From Polyangiaceae bacterium (GTDB taxonomy: Bacteria > Myxococcota_A > Polyangia > Polyangiales > Polyangiaceae), in NCBI GenBank assembly GCA_025937785.1, contig JAICQQ010000034.1, positions 1 through 55,533 on the forward strand: a DNA stretch of 55,533 nucleotides, in the 5' to 3' direction. How positions within the stretch are numbered: position 1 is the first letter of the stretch; each line of letters starts with the position of its first letter. The translations under genes and the position numbers were made by a program. The notes beneath the pieces were generated by a model. That model had not been told where the DNA came from, did not search any database, and saw only the letters and a program-made list of their open reading frames with translations. Shown piece after piece: positions 35,072 through 44,052 of the stretch.

Positions 35072-36070
35072 ATGACAGATCTGAAAATCCACGGCGAAGC
35101 CTTACCCAACATACCCTGGCAGGAGCGCCCAGCCGGCAACCAGGATGCGCTCTGGCGCTACTCGGAGAACCCGGTCGTGCCGGCTCGTGCTATCCCGGCG
35201 TCGACCTACATCCACAACAGCGCGGTGATCCCGTTCCAGGGGGCTTTCGCGGGCGTGTTCCGCATCGACAATCGCGCGCGGCGCATGCAGCTGCACGCCG
35301 GCCGCAGCGACGACGGCCTCACCTGGCGCATCGACGAAGCCCCGATCCACTTTCGCTGCGAGGACCCCGAGATCGGCGCCTTCCGCTATGGGTACGATCC
35401 GCGCCTGGTGCGGATCGACGGTCGCACTTATGTGATTTGGTGCAACGGCTACCACGGTCCCACCATCGGGCTCGGGTACACCGACGACTTCGAAAGCTTT
35501 TACCAGCTCGAGAATGCGCTGTTGCCTTTCAATCGGAATGGCGTGCTGTTTCCGCGCAAGATTCGCGAGCGCTACGTGCTGCTCAGCCGACCGAGCGACA
35601 ACGGCCACACTCCCTTTGGAGAGATCTATTTGAGCCACAGTCCTGATCTGATTCACTGGGGGAAACACCGCCACGTGATGTCACCGATCCGGGAAGAGAA
35701 CGGCTGGCAAAGCACCAAGATTGGGGCGGGTCCCGCGCCCATCGAAACGTCGGAGGGCTGGCTACTCATCTATCACGGCGTAGTGACGACCTGTAACGGC
35801 TTCGTGTACAGCGCCGGGGCGGTCCTGTTGGATCTCGACGAACCGTGGAAGGTGATCGCGCGGGCGGATCCGTACTTGCTCACGCCGAGCACCACGTACG
35901 AGTGTGTTGGCAACGTGCCCAACGTGATCTTCCCGTGCGGAGCCTTGCTGGACGCGCCCAGCGGGAGGCTCGCGCTGTACTATGGTTCGGCGGACACCGT
36001 GGTCAGCGTGGCATTCGGTCGGGTCCACGAGATCGTGGATTTCGTGCGCGACAACGCTCGGCGCGACTGA
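35072..36070 (+). CDS. GH130-family glycoside phosphorylase
   Basis: 332 residues, the usual size of the single-domain GH130 five-bladed propeller. Recognisable stretches are Y-I-H-N-S-A-V-I-P-F-Q-G-A-F-A-G-V-F-R, C-E-D-P-E-I-G-A-F-R-Y-G-Y-D-P-R-L, G-W-Q-S-T-K-I-G-A-G-P-A-P-I-E-T, G-W-L-L-I-Y-H-G-V and Y-Y-G-S-A-D-T. Members cleave beta-mannosides with phosphate; Asp in E-D-P is the usual proton donor. The exact mannoside is not determinable. There is no signal peptide, so it is cytoplasmic. The ATG at 35072 is preferred over the longer open frame because homology begins there, although no Shine-Dalgarno is seen. The operator upstream suggests sugar induction. Confidence 0.85.
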   Translation: MTDLKIHGEALPNIPWQERPAGNQDALWRYSENPVVPARAIPASTYIHNSAVIPFQGAFAGVFRIDNRARRMQLHAGRSDDGLTWRIDEAPIHFRCEDPEIGAFRYGYDPRLVRIDGRTYVIWCNGYHGPTIGLGYTDDFESFYQLENALLPFNRNGVLFPRKIRERYVLLSRPSDNGHTPFGEIYLSHSPDLIHWGKHRHVMSPIREENGWQSTKIGAGPAPIETSEGWLLIYHGVVTTCNGFVYSAGAVLLDLDEPWKVIARADPYLLTPSTTYECVGNVPNVIFPCGALLDAPSGRLALYYGSADTVVSVAFGRVHEIVDFVRDNARRD

Positions 36071-36130
36071 CCTCGACGCTGGATCGCCATCGGCGCCCAA
36101 GCTGTCCCAGGCGCCGGGGTCCAACTCGAC

Positions 36131-36490
36131 ATGTCGCGTTCGAAGCGTTCGGTAGGTTCTCGTGGGTTGGGCTTGGTGTTGGCGCTGGGGATGGGAGTGA
36201 GCACGCTGGGGAGCGTCAGCTGTGCCAGCCACGAACCGATGGGGGTGCGGAGCGTCGCGCAGCGCCAACTGAGGTGCGCTTCCGACGATATCTACGCAGT
36301 CGTCAATCGCACGACACCTCGCGTCCAGGAATGGATCGTGGGTTGCGAATTCTACTACACGCGTGTGTTGTGTACGCCCGACGGCTGCCGCGTCCCCACG
36401 CCCAAGCCGCCGTGTTTCGGTGAGCATGAGTGCTTCAAAGAAGATCCGATGACGCTCGAGTGGACGTTGCCGCAGGTCGCCGCGCGTTGA
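36131..36490 (+). CDS. Small secreted Cys-rich protein, possibly a lipoprotein
   Basis: 119 residues. Arg/Lys-rich N-terminus, then a hydrophobic segment L-G-L-V-L-A-L-G-M-G-V and a possible lipobox S-V-S-C. The mature part (~85 residues) has seven further Cys, probably forming disulfides, and the motif Y-Y-T-R-V-L-C-T-P-D-G-C-R-V-P-T-P. I do not recognise a family. It starts 60 nt after GH130 on the same strand but is compositionally like the secreted envelope proteins around it. The start is reasonable, since there is no other ATG near the signal peptide. Confidence 0.6.
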   Translation: MSRSKRSVGSRGLGLVLALGMGVSTLGSVSCASHEPMGVRSVAQRQLRCASDDIYAVVNRTTPRVQEWIVGCEFYYTRVLCTPDGCRVPTPKPPCFGEHECFKEDPMTLEWTLPQVAAR

Positions 36491-36825
36491 GCGTACTGGA
36501 TAGCATTGGTGCTATAAGCCGGTTCAAGAGTCCGCCCGGCCCCCGCGATCGGGGTGGGTCTTCTCCTTTCGGAAAGCAAAGCTCAGCGTCGCGCCCGCTG
36601 GCCGACTCCGATGCGCTTCGTGAGGTTCGGGCTCCCTCTGGGTCACGCCCAGCTGCAGCACGTCCAGCTGCAGCACCAAGCTGAACCCACGCCGCCGCAA
36701 CCTTCGGCGTGCGGCAAAATTGCTTGCGCTCACGAGTTGCTAATGTAAAGCTAGCCAGCGGATGGGTTGTTAGCTTGCCGCCTGGGAGGGTGGGCAAGCG
36801 TCAGAAAAACAAAAGGAGTGGGTGT
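36491..36825. other. 335-nt gene-free region before the Gly-rich lipoprotein
   Basis: No credible gene. CCCCGCGATCGGGG at ~36543-36556 can form a short hairpin that may end the upstream transcript. Two copies of CCAGCTGCAGCAC lie at 36649-36661 and 36664-36676. A weak -10-like TAATGT lies near 36742. The Shine-Dalgarno AAGGAG of the next gene closes the region. Confidence 0.4.
36649..36676. repeat. Two 13-bp direct repeats, 15-nt period
   Basis: CCAGCTGCAGCAC occurs at 36649-36661 and again at 36664-36676 in non-coding DNA. Each copy contains the palindrome CAGCTG overlapping CTGCAG, so this may be a two-site operator. Confidence 0.4.
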
Positions 36826-39309
36826 ATGAGGCGTTCCATCGCGTTGTGCGCGCTGATGACGTTGGGCATGGGTCCGCTGCTCGTGCAGTGTAAGGACGAG
36901 CCCAGGTACAGCGAAGAAGCAGCTGATACGGGAAAGTTATCCTTACCGCTGCAAGCGTTCGGCGAGTCGGGCAACCTTTATCGATTGCGCGACGCCGTGT
37001 TCTTGGTCGAGCGCCGAGTCGGCGATAGCAACAACTTCTCCGTCGTCACGACCTTCGGATCCTCGTCAGGCTTCAGCAGCGCCATCACTACGGGCGGCTT
37101 TGGTGCGTTCGGCGGCTCTGGTGGCACGGGCGGCACCGGCGGCACCGGCGGCACCGGCGGCACGGGTGGCACCGGCGCGAGCAGTGCCACCGGCGTTGGC
37201 GGAGGTAGCGCCGGCACGGGCGCGAGCGGCGGCACGGGCGCGAGCGGTGGCACGGGCGCGAGCGGCGGCACGGGCGCGAGCGGCGGCACGGGCGCGACCG
37301 GCAGCACGGGCGCGAGCGGAGGCACGGGCGCGAGCGGCGGCACGGGCGCGAGCGGCGGCACGGGCGCGAGCGGCGGCACGGGCGCGACCGGCAGCACGGG
37401 CGCAGCGGGTAGCGGCGGCTTCGCAGGCGGCACCGGTGGTACCGGCGGCTTCGGCTTTGCGTCGGCGGTGACCGGCGTCGGCGGGGCGTTCGGCGGTTCC
37501 GGTGGTTCCGGCGGTTCTGGAGGCTTCGGCGCGTTCGGCGGCTTCGGCGGCTTCGGTGGTGGTGGCGGCGACTTCGAGCTCGAGACCATCCTCTTCAGCG
37601 AAGACAACCCGGAAGAGTTCGAAATCATCACGCGGCTGCGTTCGGGTGACTACCGCATCACGCTCCAACCCGGCTGGATCATGGAGCGCATCAAGCCCAA
37701 CGGTCAGACGGATTTCGTCCAGTCCGATCTGCTCAGCAGCGAACGGCAGTTCTTCGGAATCTTCTCGAACAACACTAGCTTCGTGTTCTACGAGTTCCTG
37801 GTCGACGGCGATCAGATCATCTTCGGTCGAGAAGGCGACCTCATCGTTGGGATCGGCGTCACAGAGGTACAAAACACCGTCAACCGCCGCAGTCTCATGG
37901 AGACGTCGAAGGAGGCTGTCGCACAGTTCTCGCTGGAAGATGCGCTCGACGCCCTGGGCGTCAATGCGGGGCTGCCGGCGAATGGCCCGACTCTGTATCA
38001 GCAGATCATCGATAGTTACGCCTCCGCCCCCAACGGACGCCTCGAGGGCGCCGTGCATTGCGGAGACGAGAATCCGGGAGGGGAGCCGACGCTGAACGGC
38101 TACCCCATTCTGTGCGACCGGCTCGAGGCGCAGCAGTTCGACAACCTTGGCAGTTGGTTCGCGACCGCTGTCGTGAACCGCATCGATCTCGCACCGGCGA
38201 ACGGCGCTCACTGCGGGCAACAGCGCATCATTTTTGCCAACAACGAGCCCATCGGCAACCAGCGCATGTTCATCATCCTGGAACCGCAGATCCCGAACCC
38301 CACGCCCGAACTGGGCATCGAGGGTTGCCTGCCCATCGCGGAGTTCTGGCGCTCGCTGGAGGGCATCGACGATCCGGTGCTGCGTGGGCTCATTCTCAAC
38401 GACGCGTTCCTCGGGGGCGGCTTGCCCGGCTTTGGCCCGTTCATGAACGCCACGCGGGTCACCGCGGGCACCGGCCAGATTCGCAGCAACAACTTCAACC
38501 ACTTCTTCTGGACGCTCCGCGAGTTCAAGGCCGTCGAAGGCAATGGCGTGACGTCCATCGTGCCGTTCCCCACGGCCGAGGCGCCGCACGGCGCGCTCTG
38601 GAACGACTCGGTGGACCTACCGGCGGGCGACGCCTGCCGTGAGAACTTCCTCCAGGCGATCGATGGGCTGTTGAGCGACGACCCCGCCGAAATGGCGTTT
38701 ATCGTCGACCATCAGTGCAAAGACTCCGAGAGCCCCAACGACTTCTTCTCTCAGTCCTACCCGCAGCACCTCGAGCTCGGTACGGGCGATTTCGCAGCCC
38801 AGCTCGAAGAGCGCCTCGACGGCACCGGGCTCAGTCCGCGCGACATCGCGACGCGCGCTCAATTCGCGGGCTCGTGCATGGGCTGCCACGAAGAAGCCAT
38901 CGGGCGAGATCTGGGCAATGGGGTGAGCTCACCGTTCTCGAACGGCTTCGTCCACGTGGACGAATTCTTCGAGGAGTCCTGCAACGGCGAGCCGTGCTTC
39001 GCGGTCTCGCAGGCCTTGCGCGACGTGTTCTTGCCGCACCGCGCCGAGGTCATGCGCGATCTCCTCGGCGACGGGGGCACCGGCGGAGCCGGTGGGCAAG
39101 GCGGCGAAGGCGGCTTTGGCGGCGAAAGCTCCGCGACCGTGACCAGCGGCGGCGGTGGTTTCGGCACCACTGGCGGCATGATCCCGGGCGAACAAGGCCT
39201 GGCCAGTGCCGAGCTGACGGCGGAAGAGTTGGCGGCTGAGGACGAGTCCCTCAAGTCCGGCTGGGGCGATGAGACCCTGGGCGGGCAGCCCGCCAAGGTC
39301 AGTCACTGA
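36826..39309 (+). CDS. Gly/Thr-repeat lipoprotein with a CxxCH motif
   Basis: 827 residues from ATG 36826, set by AAGGAG 8 nt upstream. The signal peptide ends L-V-Q-C (Cys22; Gln at -1 is unusual for a lipobox). After ~60 residues a Gly-rich segment of ~160 residues consists of GGTGAS/GSTGAT hexapeptides, including a 30-residue block present twice. The globular C-terminal ~560 residues are of no family I know but include a heme c attachment motif C684-M-G-C687-H688-E, another Cys pair in C-N-G-E-P-C-F, and a second short Gly-rich stretch before a charged tail. It is probably an extracytoplasmic, surface-tethered protein, possibly redox-active. It is convergent with the ABC1-kinase gene, whose stop is 3 nt away. 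Confidence 0.72.
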   Translation: MRRSIALCALMTLGMGPLLVQCKDEPRYSEEAADTGKLSLPLQAFGESGNLYRLRDAVFLVERRVGDSNNFSVVTTFGSSSGFSSAITTGGFGAFGGSGGTGGTGGTGGTGGTGGTGASSATGVGGGSAGTGASGGTGASGGTGASGGTGASGGTGATGSTGASGGTGASGGTGASGGTGASGGTGATGSTGAAGSGGFAGGTGGTGGFGFASAVTGVGGAFGGSGGSGGSGGFGAFGGFGGFGGGGGDFELETILFSEDNPEEFEIITRLRSGDYRITLQPGWIMERIKPNGQTDFVQSDLLSSERQFFGIFSNNTSFVFYEFLVDGDQIIFGREGDLIVGIGVTEVQNTVNRRSLMETSKEAVAQFSLEDALDALGVNAGLPANGPTLYQQIIDSYASAPNGRLEGAVHCGDENPGGEPTLNGYPILCDRLEAQQFDNLGSWFATAVVNRIDLAPANGAHCGQQRIIFANNEPIGNQRMFIILEPQIPNPTPELGIEGCLPIAEFWRSLEGIDDPVLRGLILNDAFLGGGLPGFGPFMNATRVTAGTGQIRSNNFNHFFWTLREFKAVEGNGVTSIVPFPTAEAPHGALWNDSVDLPAGDACRENFLQAIDGLLSDDPAEMAFIVDHQCKDSESPNDFFSQSYPQHLELGTGDFAAQLEERLDGTGLSPRDIATRAQFAGSCMGCHEEAIGRDLGNGVSSPFSNGFVHVDEFFEESCNGEPCFAVSQALRDVFLPHRAEVMRDLLGDGGTGGAGGQGGEGGFGGESSATVTSGGGGFGTTGGMIPGEQGLASAELTAEELAAEDESLKSGWGDETLGGQPAKVSH
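37222..37401 (+). repeat. 90-bp higher-order tandem duplication of 18-bp units
   Basis: Each 90-bp block holds four units coding for ASGGTG and one coding for ATGSTG; block 1 is 37222-37311 and block 2 is 37312-37401. The blocks differ at only two synonymous positions (ggc/gga in the first unit, ggt/ggc in the second), so this duplication is recent. Confidence 0.85.
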
Positions 39310-39312
39310 GGG

Positions 39313-40653
39313 TCAGCCAGGCGCGTCGAGCAACCCCGTCTCGTACAACAGGCGGTGGCAGTTGATCGACGCGCCGAGCTGCCGGCTCATCAGAAACGCG
39401 CCGCCCAGCTTGCGCTGGAAAAAGAGGTAGCTCAAAGGGGGTGGGCGGAGCTGATTACGGAAGCGGCGGAGCTGCTTGCCGTGTGTGTGCATCCGCAGAG
39501 AAAGATCCGTGGTGCTGAAGTCGAAGTCGGCGTCGTTGCCGAGCACCTCGGTGAGAAACAGCGCGCCGTCGAGCAAGATGTCGCGCGCCTGCGGATCGAG
39601 CCCCGGATAGATCACGCCCAGGTCGGTGAATGCGTCGCAGAGCTGGGCGCGGTCGCCGTGGGCCACGGCGATCAGCGCCCGCCGATACATGTGACTCACC
39701 GTCTCCGGCACGGCTCGAGCGGCCCCGAAATCGAGCAGTACGACCTCGCCGCTCGTAGCATCGAACAAGTAGTTCCCGGGATTGGGGTCGGTCTGCATGA
39801 AGCGGAACTCGAAGAGCTCGGCCAAGAGCAGCGCCAGCAGTCGTTTGCCGACAGCGTTCCGTTCGGCGACGGGCGCGGTTTTCGACCATTCCAGCAAAGG
39901 AGGCGCCTGCACCAACTCGGTGGCCAGGATGCGCCGCGTGCAAAGCTCCGGGAACGCGCGCGGCAGCCGGAAGCCTGGGCGGGATGCGACGTGGTCGGTG
40001 TACGTCAGCAGATGGGACAGCTCCAGCTCGTAGTCGACTTCTTCGCGCAGCTGCCGCTTCACCTCGAACGAGAGCTCCTCGAGGTCGAGCTCTTGCGGCA
40101 CGAGCCGGGTCATTTTGATCAGCAGCATCAAGTTATCGACGTCGCTGTCCACGCTTTCGGCGACACCCGGATACTGCAGCTTCAGAGCCAGCTCTTCACC
40201 GGCGTGACTCGTGGCGCGGTGGACCTGCCCGATGGACGCGGAGGCGATGGGCGAAAAATCGAAATATCCGAACCGCGAGCGCCAGTCGCCGCCGTACTCG
40301 CGTGACAGCACCTCTTCGACCTGCGCTTGGGGCATGCGATCGGCGTTTGCCTGGAGCGCTTCGAGGGCTCGTGCAAACTCGGCAGGCAGCAGGTTGTCTC
40401 CTTCCAGCGAGAGCATCTGCCCGAGCTTCATCGCGGCCCCGCGCAGCCGTGACAGCTTGTCGGCGAGCAGCGCCGCGTTCTTGCTGGTCAAGAGCGAGTT
40501 GGGCAGGTGCTCTTCCGCGCGCTCCGCGAGGCGGCGGGTTTTTTCGGCGATGCCACCCGCGGCGATGCGCGACGCGGTCGCGCCGATTTGGAGCATGCGG
40601 GACAGGCGGCTCTTGGGAACTGCGGAAGCGCGGGGTTTTTTCGGGGGCACCAC
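39313..40653 (-). CDS. ABC1/UbiB (AarF)-family atypical protein kinase
   Basis: 446 residues. The family's K-x-G-Q motif is present as A-M-K-L-G-Q-M-L-S-L-E near residue 76, followed by L-P-x-E-F-x-x-A-L-x-x-L-Q. The kinase core has A-S-I-G-Q-V-H-R-A, L-K-L-Q-Y-P-G (ATP lysine), Q-T-D-P-N-P-G-N-Y-L-F (catalytic loop) and L-L-D-F-G-A-A-R (metal-binding). Members support ubiquinone and other isoprenoid lipid metabolism as ATPases. There are no membrane helices at the C-terminus. The GTG start lacks a clear ribosome site. It is the last gene of a same-strand run 44052-39313. Function in this organism is inferred only. Confidence 0.88.
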   Translation of the reverse strand: MVPPKKPRASAVPKSRLSRMLQIGATASRIAAGGIAEKTRRLAERAEEHLPNSLLTSKNAALLADKLSRLRGAAMKLGQMLSLEGDNLLPAEFARALEALQANADRMPQAQVEEVLSREYGGDWRSRFGYFDFSPIASASIGQVHRATSHAGEELALKLQYPGVAESVDSDVDNLMLLIKMTRLVPQELDLEELSFEVKRQLREEVDYELELSHLLTYTDHVASRPGFRLPRAFPELCTRRILATELVQAPPLLEWSKTAPVAERNAVGKRLLALLLAELFEFRFMQTDPNPGNYLFDATSGEVVLLDFGAARAVPETVSHMYRRALIAVAHGDRAQLCDAFTDLGVIYPGLDPQARDILLDGALFLTEVLGNDADFDFSTTDLSLRMHTHGKQLRRFRNQLRPPPLSYLFFQRKLGGAFLMSRQLGASINCHRLLYETGLLDAPG

Positions 40654-40704
40654 GGGAGACTTACGAAAGGATCTCCAGGGGTATTCAGCGGTGCTGCGCT
40701 GCTG

Positions 40705-41124
40705 TCAAGCGGGCGCCCGCTCGTGCAGCTCGATCACGCTGCGATCGGGGTCCCGTACGAACACCGCCCGCGATCCGTTCGGGAACGTCACCGGGCCTCC
40801 GCTCGGTTCGATGCCCAGCGCGGCAAGCCGGGCGAGCGTCTCTTCGAGACTGGGGACGAGCAGCGCCACGTGTGTGTAGCCGGCGTGCTTCTCCGCAATA
40901 TCCATCAGCACGTTGCCTTTGGAGGCTGGAGTCGCGTTGATGATCAGGTTGATCTCGACGCCCGCGGCGTTCTCCAGGATCACCACTGGCTCGTGCTCGA
41001 AAGGGCCGGCGATGTGCCGGAACCCCAGCTGCTCGTAAAAGCGAAGCGAACGTTCGAGGTCCGCGACGCGGATCCCGAGGTGTGCGACACCCACGATCTC
41101 GACGGGACGGTTGGGGCTGGTCAT
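40705..41124 (-). CDS. VOC-fold (glyoxalase/dioxygenase superfamily) protein
   Basis: 139 residues with two beta-alpha-beta-beta-beta units. The metal-ligand positions of the VOC fold are visible: His in V-A-H-L-G-I-R-V, Glu in G-V-E-I-N-L, His in G-Y-T-H-V-A-L and Glu in S-V-I-E-L-H-E. The order and spacing are like lactoylglutathione lyase and related methylmalonyl-CoA epimerase/dioxygenase proteins. With all four ligands apparently present, it is probably a metalloenzyme, but the substrate is unknown. The gene is 51 nt upstream of the ABC1-kinase gene and 48 nt downstream of the HTTM gene, so it is likely part of one transcript. Confidence 0.85.
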   Translation of the reverse strand: MTSPNRPVEIVGVAHLGIRVADLERSLRFYEQLGFRHIAGPFEHEPVVILENAAGVEINLIINATPASKGNVLMDIAEKHAGYTHVALLVPSLEETLARLAALGIEPSGGPVTFPNGSRAVFVRDPDRSVIELHERAPA

Positions 41125-41172
41125 GCGTGGAGCCTTTCCTGATATCAGCGGGAGTCTACGCCGGCGGTAACG

Positions 41173-42840
41173 TCAGCGCTTGGAACGCTCGCCGCCTGCG
41201 GCTTTGGCTTTGCCCGAGCTGGGTTTTCGCGGCGACGGGTCTGCCTTGCCCCCGAGTGAGGGGCAGCCTTGCCGCTGCAGGTTGTTCTTCTTGACTTCGG
41301 AGTAGCCCTTCGCCGGCCACTGAGTCGTGCGAGCCATCTGATAGAGCGTGAGTGCCCGCACGCGCTCCGCTTCGTCGTGGGACTCGTTCCAGTCTTTGCA
41401 CAGCCAGCGCAGAAAATACGGGCGAACGACGGCGTGCCTCGAGTTCGTGATGTTGTCGAGGAACTTCCGCCAGCGCTGCGAGCGGTAGGTGGCCGATGGC
41501 AGCTCGGGCCTGGTCCAGTCGACGGGATCCTTGTCGTTCCACACGTCGATTTCGCTGCCGTTCGCGCGTTCGCCGACGATGACGAACCATCCGCTCGTGT
41601 TCGGCGGATTCGGCGCGAACATGCCCCAGTTCGCGTACAGCCGCAGCATCAGCATCGGATTGAACTGGTCACCTTCGACGTTGCCCTTGTGAGTCGCGGC
41701 GTAGGCGGTGCCGTAGGCCACGTACACGGCCAGCACCGCTGCAGCGAACGTACCCCACGGCGTGGGATCGATGCGGAGCGCGTGGGACTTGCGCGTGCGG
41801 AACCACTCGCGGTGCTGGGTGACGAAGCCGCGAGCCACCGCGGCCAGTGCGAGGTAGCGCCGATTCAGGTCCAGCTTCAGCAGCGCGCGGTGGACGGGGA
41901 CGTCCCAGAACCACGAGGGGAGCATGAACAGCCACGCGCCCAGAGCGACCCAGGGAAAGTGCCCGAGCTCCATGCACAGGAACAACCCGAAATGGAAGCT
42001 CATGAAGAGCAGCACTTGAGCCGTGCGAGTCCAGCCGGGCTTGTACGGACTGAAGAACAGCAGGGTCCCCAAGAGCTCGAGGTAGTACACGCTCCAGGTC
42101 ATGCCCTGCAGCCACGGCGTGGGCAGCTCTCGAAACCATTGACCGAAGGAGGTGGCGAACGACTCGTGGTGCAGGGCAAGATGGATCGCGCTGCCGTGGG
42201 CGTGCCACGAAGGGCCGGTCTTCAGCACCGCCGATACCAGGTACATGGCGAGCAGCTGCAGCGCTATCGTCGTCGAAGCCACGGTGAAGATGCGGTTCAC
42301 TCGCTGTTTCGAGGCGCTGGGCGCCGCGAGCGCGGCGTCGACAGAGAAGCGAGCGCCGAGCGGTAGGAACATCGCCCAGAACAGCATCACGCGCAGCAAA
42401 TCGTCGCCGCCCTGCAGGATCAGGTAGTTGCGGCCTTGCACCGAGGCCACCAACAAAAAGCACATGATGGATGCGAGGCGCGTCTTGAAGCCAAAGAACA
42501 GCAGCGTCCCGAAGATGCCCGCGAGCAGAAACAGTAGCGTTTGGCTGGTGAGGTCACCGCCCCAATTGTGAAACGAATAGAAGAGCGGGTTGCTCCAACC
42601 GCCGAGCAGCTTGTCGCGCGGCATGAAGCCGGCGTCGGTGTAGTGTGCCTCGAGGTGGAGTGAGCGGTGGTAAACGTCGCAGACCACCAGCGCTCCCATC
42701 GCCACTCGGAACATCGCGAGCGAGCGCAGGTCGATCCCGATGATGCCGGCGAGGGTCGGGCTCAGGTTCGATCGAATGCGCTGCAGCCAAGGCGTCGGTG
42801 GCGCGGCCTGGTTCCCGCTCGTCTCTGTGCTCTCGCTCAT
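41173..42840 (-). CDS. HTTM-domain membrane protein (second copy)
   Basis: 555 residues. The HTTM core occupies residues ~30-320: L-R-S-L-A-M-F-R-V-A-M-G-A-L-V-V-C-D at the N-terminus, L-L-R-V-M-L-F-W-A-M-F-L-P-L-G-A-R-F-S, and V-S-A-V-L-K-T-G-P-S-W, with about eight hydrophobic helices. A further helix near 375 precedes a ~170-residue hydrophilic domain with many Trp and Arg (P-N-P-P-N-T-S-G-W-F-V-I-V-G) and a Lys/Ser/Ala-rich tail. The core is related to the HTTM protein at 314-1837 but is quite divergent. ATG at 42840. It sits in the same-strand run with GH57 and the VOC protein. The activity of this family in bacteria is mostly unknown. Confidence 0.8.
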   Translation of the reverse strand: MSESTETSGNQAAPPTPWLQRIRSNLSPTLAGIIGIDLRSLAMFRVAMGALVVCDVYHRSLHLEAHYTDAGFMPRDKLLGGWSNPLFYSFHNWGGDLTSQTLLFLLAGIFGTLLFFGFKTRLASIMCFLLVASVQGRNYLILQGGDDLLRVMLFWAMFLPLGARFSVDAALAAPSASKQRVNRIFTVASTTIALQLLAMYLVSAVLKTGPSWHAHGSAIHLALHHESFATSFGQWFRELPTPWLQGMTWSVYYLELLGTLLFFSPYKPGWTRTAQVLLFMSFHFGLFLCMELGHFPWVALGAWLFMLPSWFWDVPVHRALLKLDLNRRYLALAAVARGFVTQHREWFRTRKSHALRIDPTPWGTFAAAVLAVYVAYGTAYAATHKGNVEGDQFNPMLMLRLYANWGMFAPNPPNTSGWFVIVGERANGSEIDVWNDKDPVDWTRPELPSATYRSQRWRKFLDNITNSRHAVVRPYFLRWLCKDWNESHDEAERVRALTLYQMARTTQWPAKGYSEVKKNNLQRQGCPSLGGKADPSPRKPSSGKAKAAGGERSKR

Positions 42841-42906
42841 CCGCTCGACAGGAGTAGCAGCGCGACAAAAAGTGTGCCATCAAATTCGCCGGGCTGCGGC
42901 GGCCGA

Positions 42907-44052
42907 CTAGAGTTCGGCGAGCGCGCGCTCGACGTCGTTCAGGTCTGCGTGCGCGCGATCCACCCAGGCTTCTCCCCAGAAAAAGTTACAGCTCGTTTGG
43001 GCGCGTAAGAGGCGATGGTACGCATGCTCGAGTTGGTGTGGCGCGTGGCCGTTCATCCGCAAATCGGTGAATGTCCGACTCAAGTGGCGCACACGATCGA
43101 GCGCTTGGCGTTGCGCTTCGGAGCCGGTCCATTGCGTGAAGTCGCGGCCATGATGCCAGCCGGTGTTCCAGGCGCCGGTACGTACCCGCACGCGGCCCGT
43201 CGCACCATGAGTGTCTAGGTAGTCCGTCACGAATGTGCTTCGCACGGTGGACATGCCGCTACGCATCCTGTCCGCGAGGGGCAGGTAGAACGCCGTCCAG
43301 AAGTTGCTGCCTGGAGTCGTGTTGCGGAACCAACCGCCGTTGTCGCCATCGGTCGCCGTGGTCACCAGCGGGACGAAGTCGCAAAAGCGCGTGCGTGCCT
43401 GCACCTCGCGCTCGAACCACCCAACCTCCATGCCCGACTCCTGCGCGTCGGAAAGTTCTCGATCGCGCACCACGACGATGATGCTCTCCCCGCCGAATTC
43501 CGCCAGGTGTGGCCGGTAGCGGAGCTCTTCCCAACGCATGGGTTCGATGGGCTCGACGTGCTCACTGTCCACCAGCACGTAGCGGTAGCCGAGACGCTTG
43601 AGCCAAGGGATCAGCGCCATTTCGAAACCCATCTCTGGCGGCCAGAATCCGTCGAAGTGGGGCCGTCCGAACAGGTGTTCGGCGATGCCGCGCCAGCGCC
43701 CGAGCTGCTCTGGCCAGTCCTCCGTGGGGATGAGCGGCAGGACCGGGTGGTAGTAGCCGGTGCCCAGGATGTCGACGATCCGCTGGTTCTGCAGGTGCCA
43801 CAGCAGGTCGCCGCATTTCACCGTGCCATAGACTCGCTCCTGGAACTCCTGGGATTTCAAGGTCTCCAGGAGCGTACCGGAGAGACTGAGGTGAACGCGC
43901 GCGACGTCCTCGTAGCCCCACAACGAGCGGGGGATGCGATCCATCGCGAAGAGGATTTCCTGGGCTTCCCAGGGCGAGCGGGCCAACAAGTCTTCCAGGT
44001 TTCCGGGCGGCTGATGCAAATTCAGCACTAGTGCATGCTGCGCAACGTTCAT
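42907..44052 (-). CDS. Glycoside hydrolase family 57
   Basis: 381 residues, shorter than many GH57 enzymes. Signature regions: N-L-H-Q-P near residue 11; G-F-W-P-P-E140-M-G, where Glu140 is the catalytic nucleophile; and T-T-A-T-D-G-D-N-G-G near 231-240, where Asp is the acid/base. Family members act on alpha-glucans as amylases, branching enzymes or glucanotransferases. The C-terminal helical domain is abbreviated (F-F-W-G-E-A-W-V is present). There is no signal peptide, so it is presumably cytoplasmic, acting on glycogen-like material. Transcribed first in the same-strand run ending at 39313. A weak GGA-type ribosome site precedes the ATG. Confidence 0.85.
   Translation of the reverse strand: MNVAQHALVLNLHQPPGNLEDLLARSPWEAQEILFAMDRIPRSLWGYEDVARVHLSLSGTLLETLKSQEFQERVYGTVKCGDLLWHLQNQRIVDILGTGYYHPVLPLIPTEDWPEQLGRWRGIAEHLFGRPHFDGFWPPEMGFEMALIPWLKRLGYRYVLVDSEHVEPIEPMRWEELRYRPHLAEFGGESIIVVVRDRELSDAQESGMEVGWFEREVQARTRFCDFVPLVTTATDGDNGGWFRNTTPGSNFWTAFYLPLADRMRSGMSTVRSTFVTDYLDTHGATGRVRVRTGAWNTGWHHGRDFTQWTGSEAQRQALDRVRHLSRTFTDLRMNGHAPHQLEHAYHRLLRAQTSCNFFWGEAWVDRAHADLNDVERALAEL

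Noticed and set aside
37066..38589. 507-codon open frame antisense to the Gly-rich lipoprotein
   Set aside because: Its Ala/Arg repeat is just the complement of the GGTGAS repeat; the + strand has the signal peptide and ribosome site.
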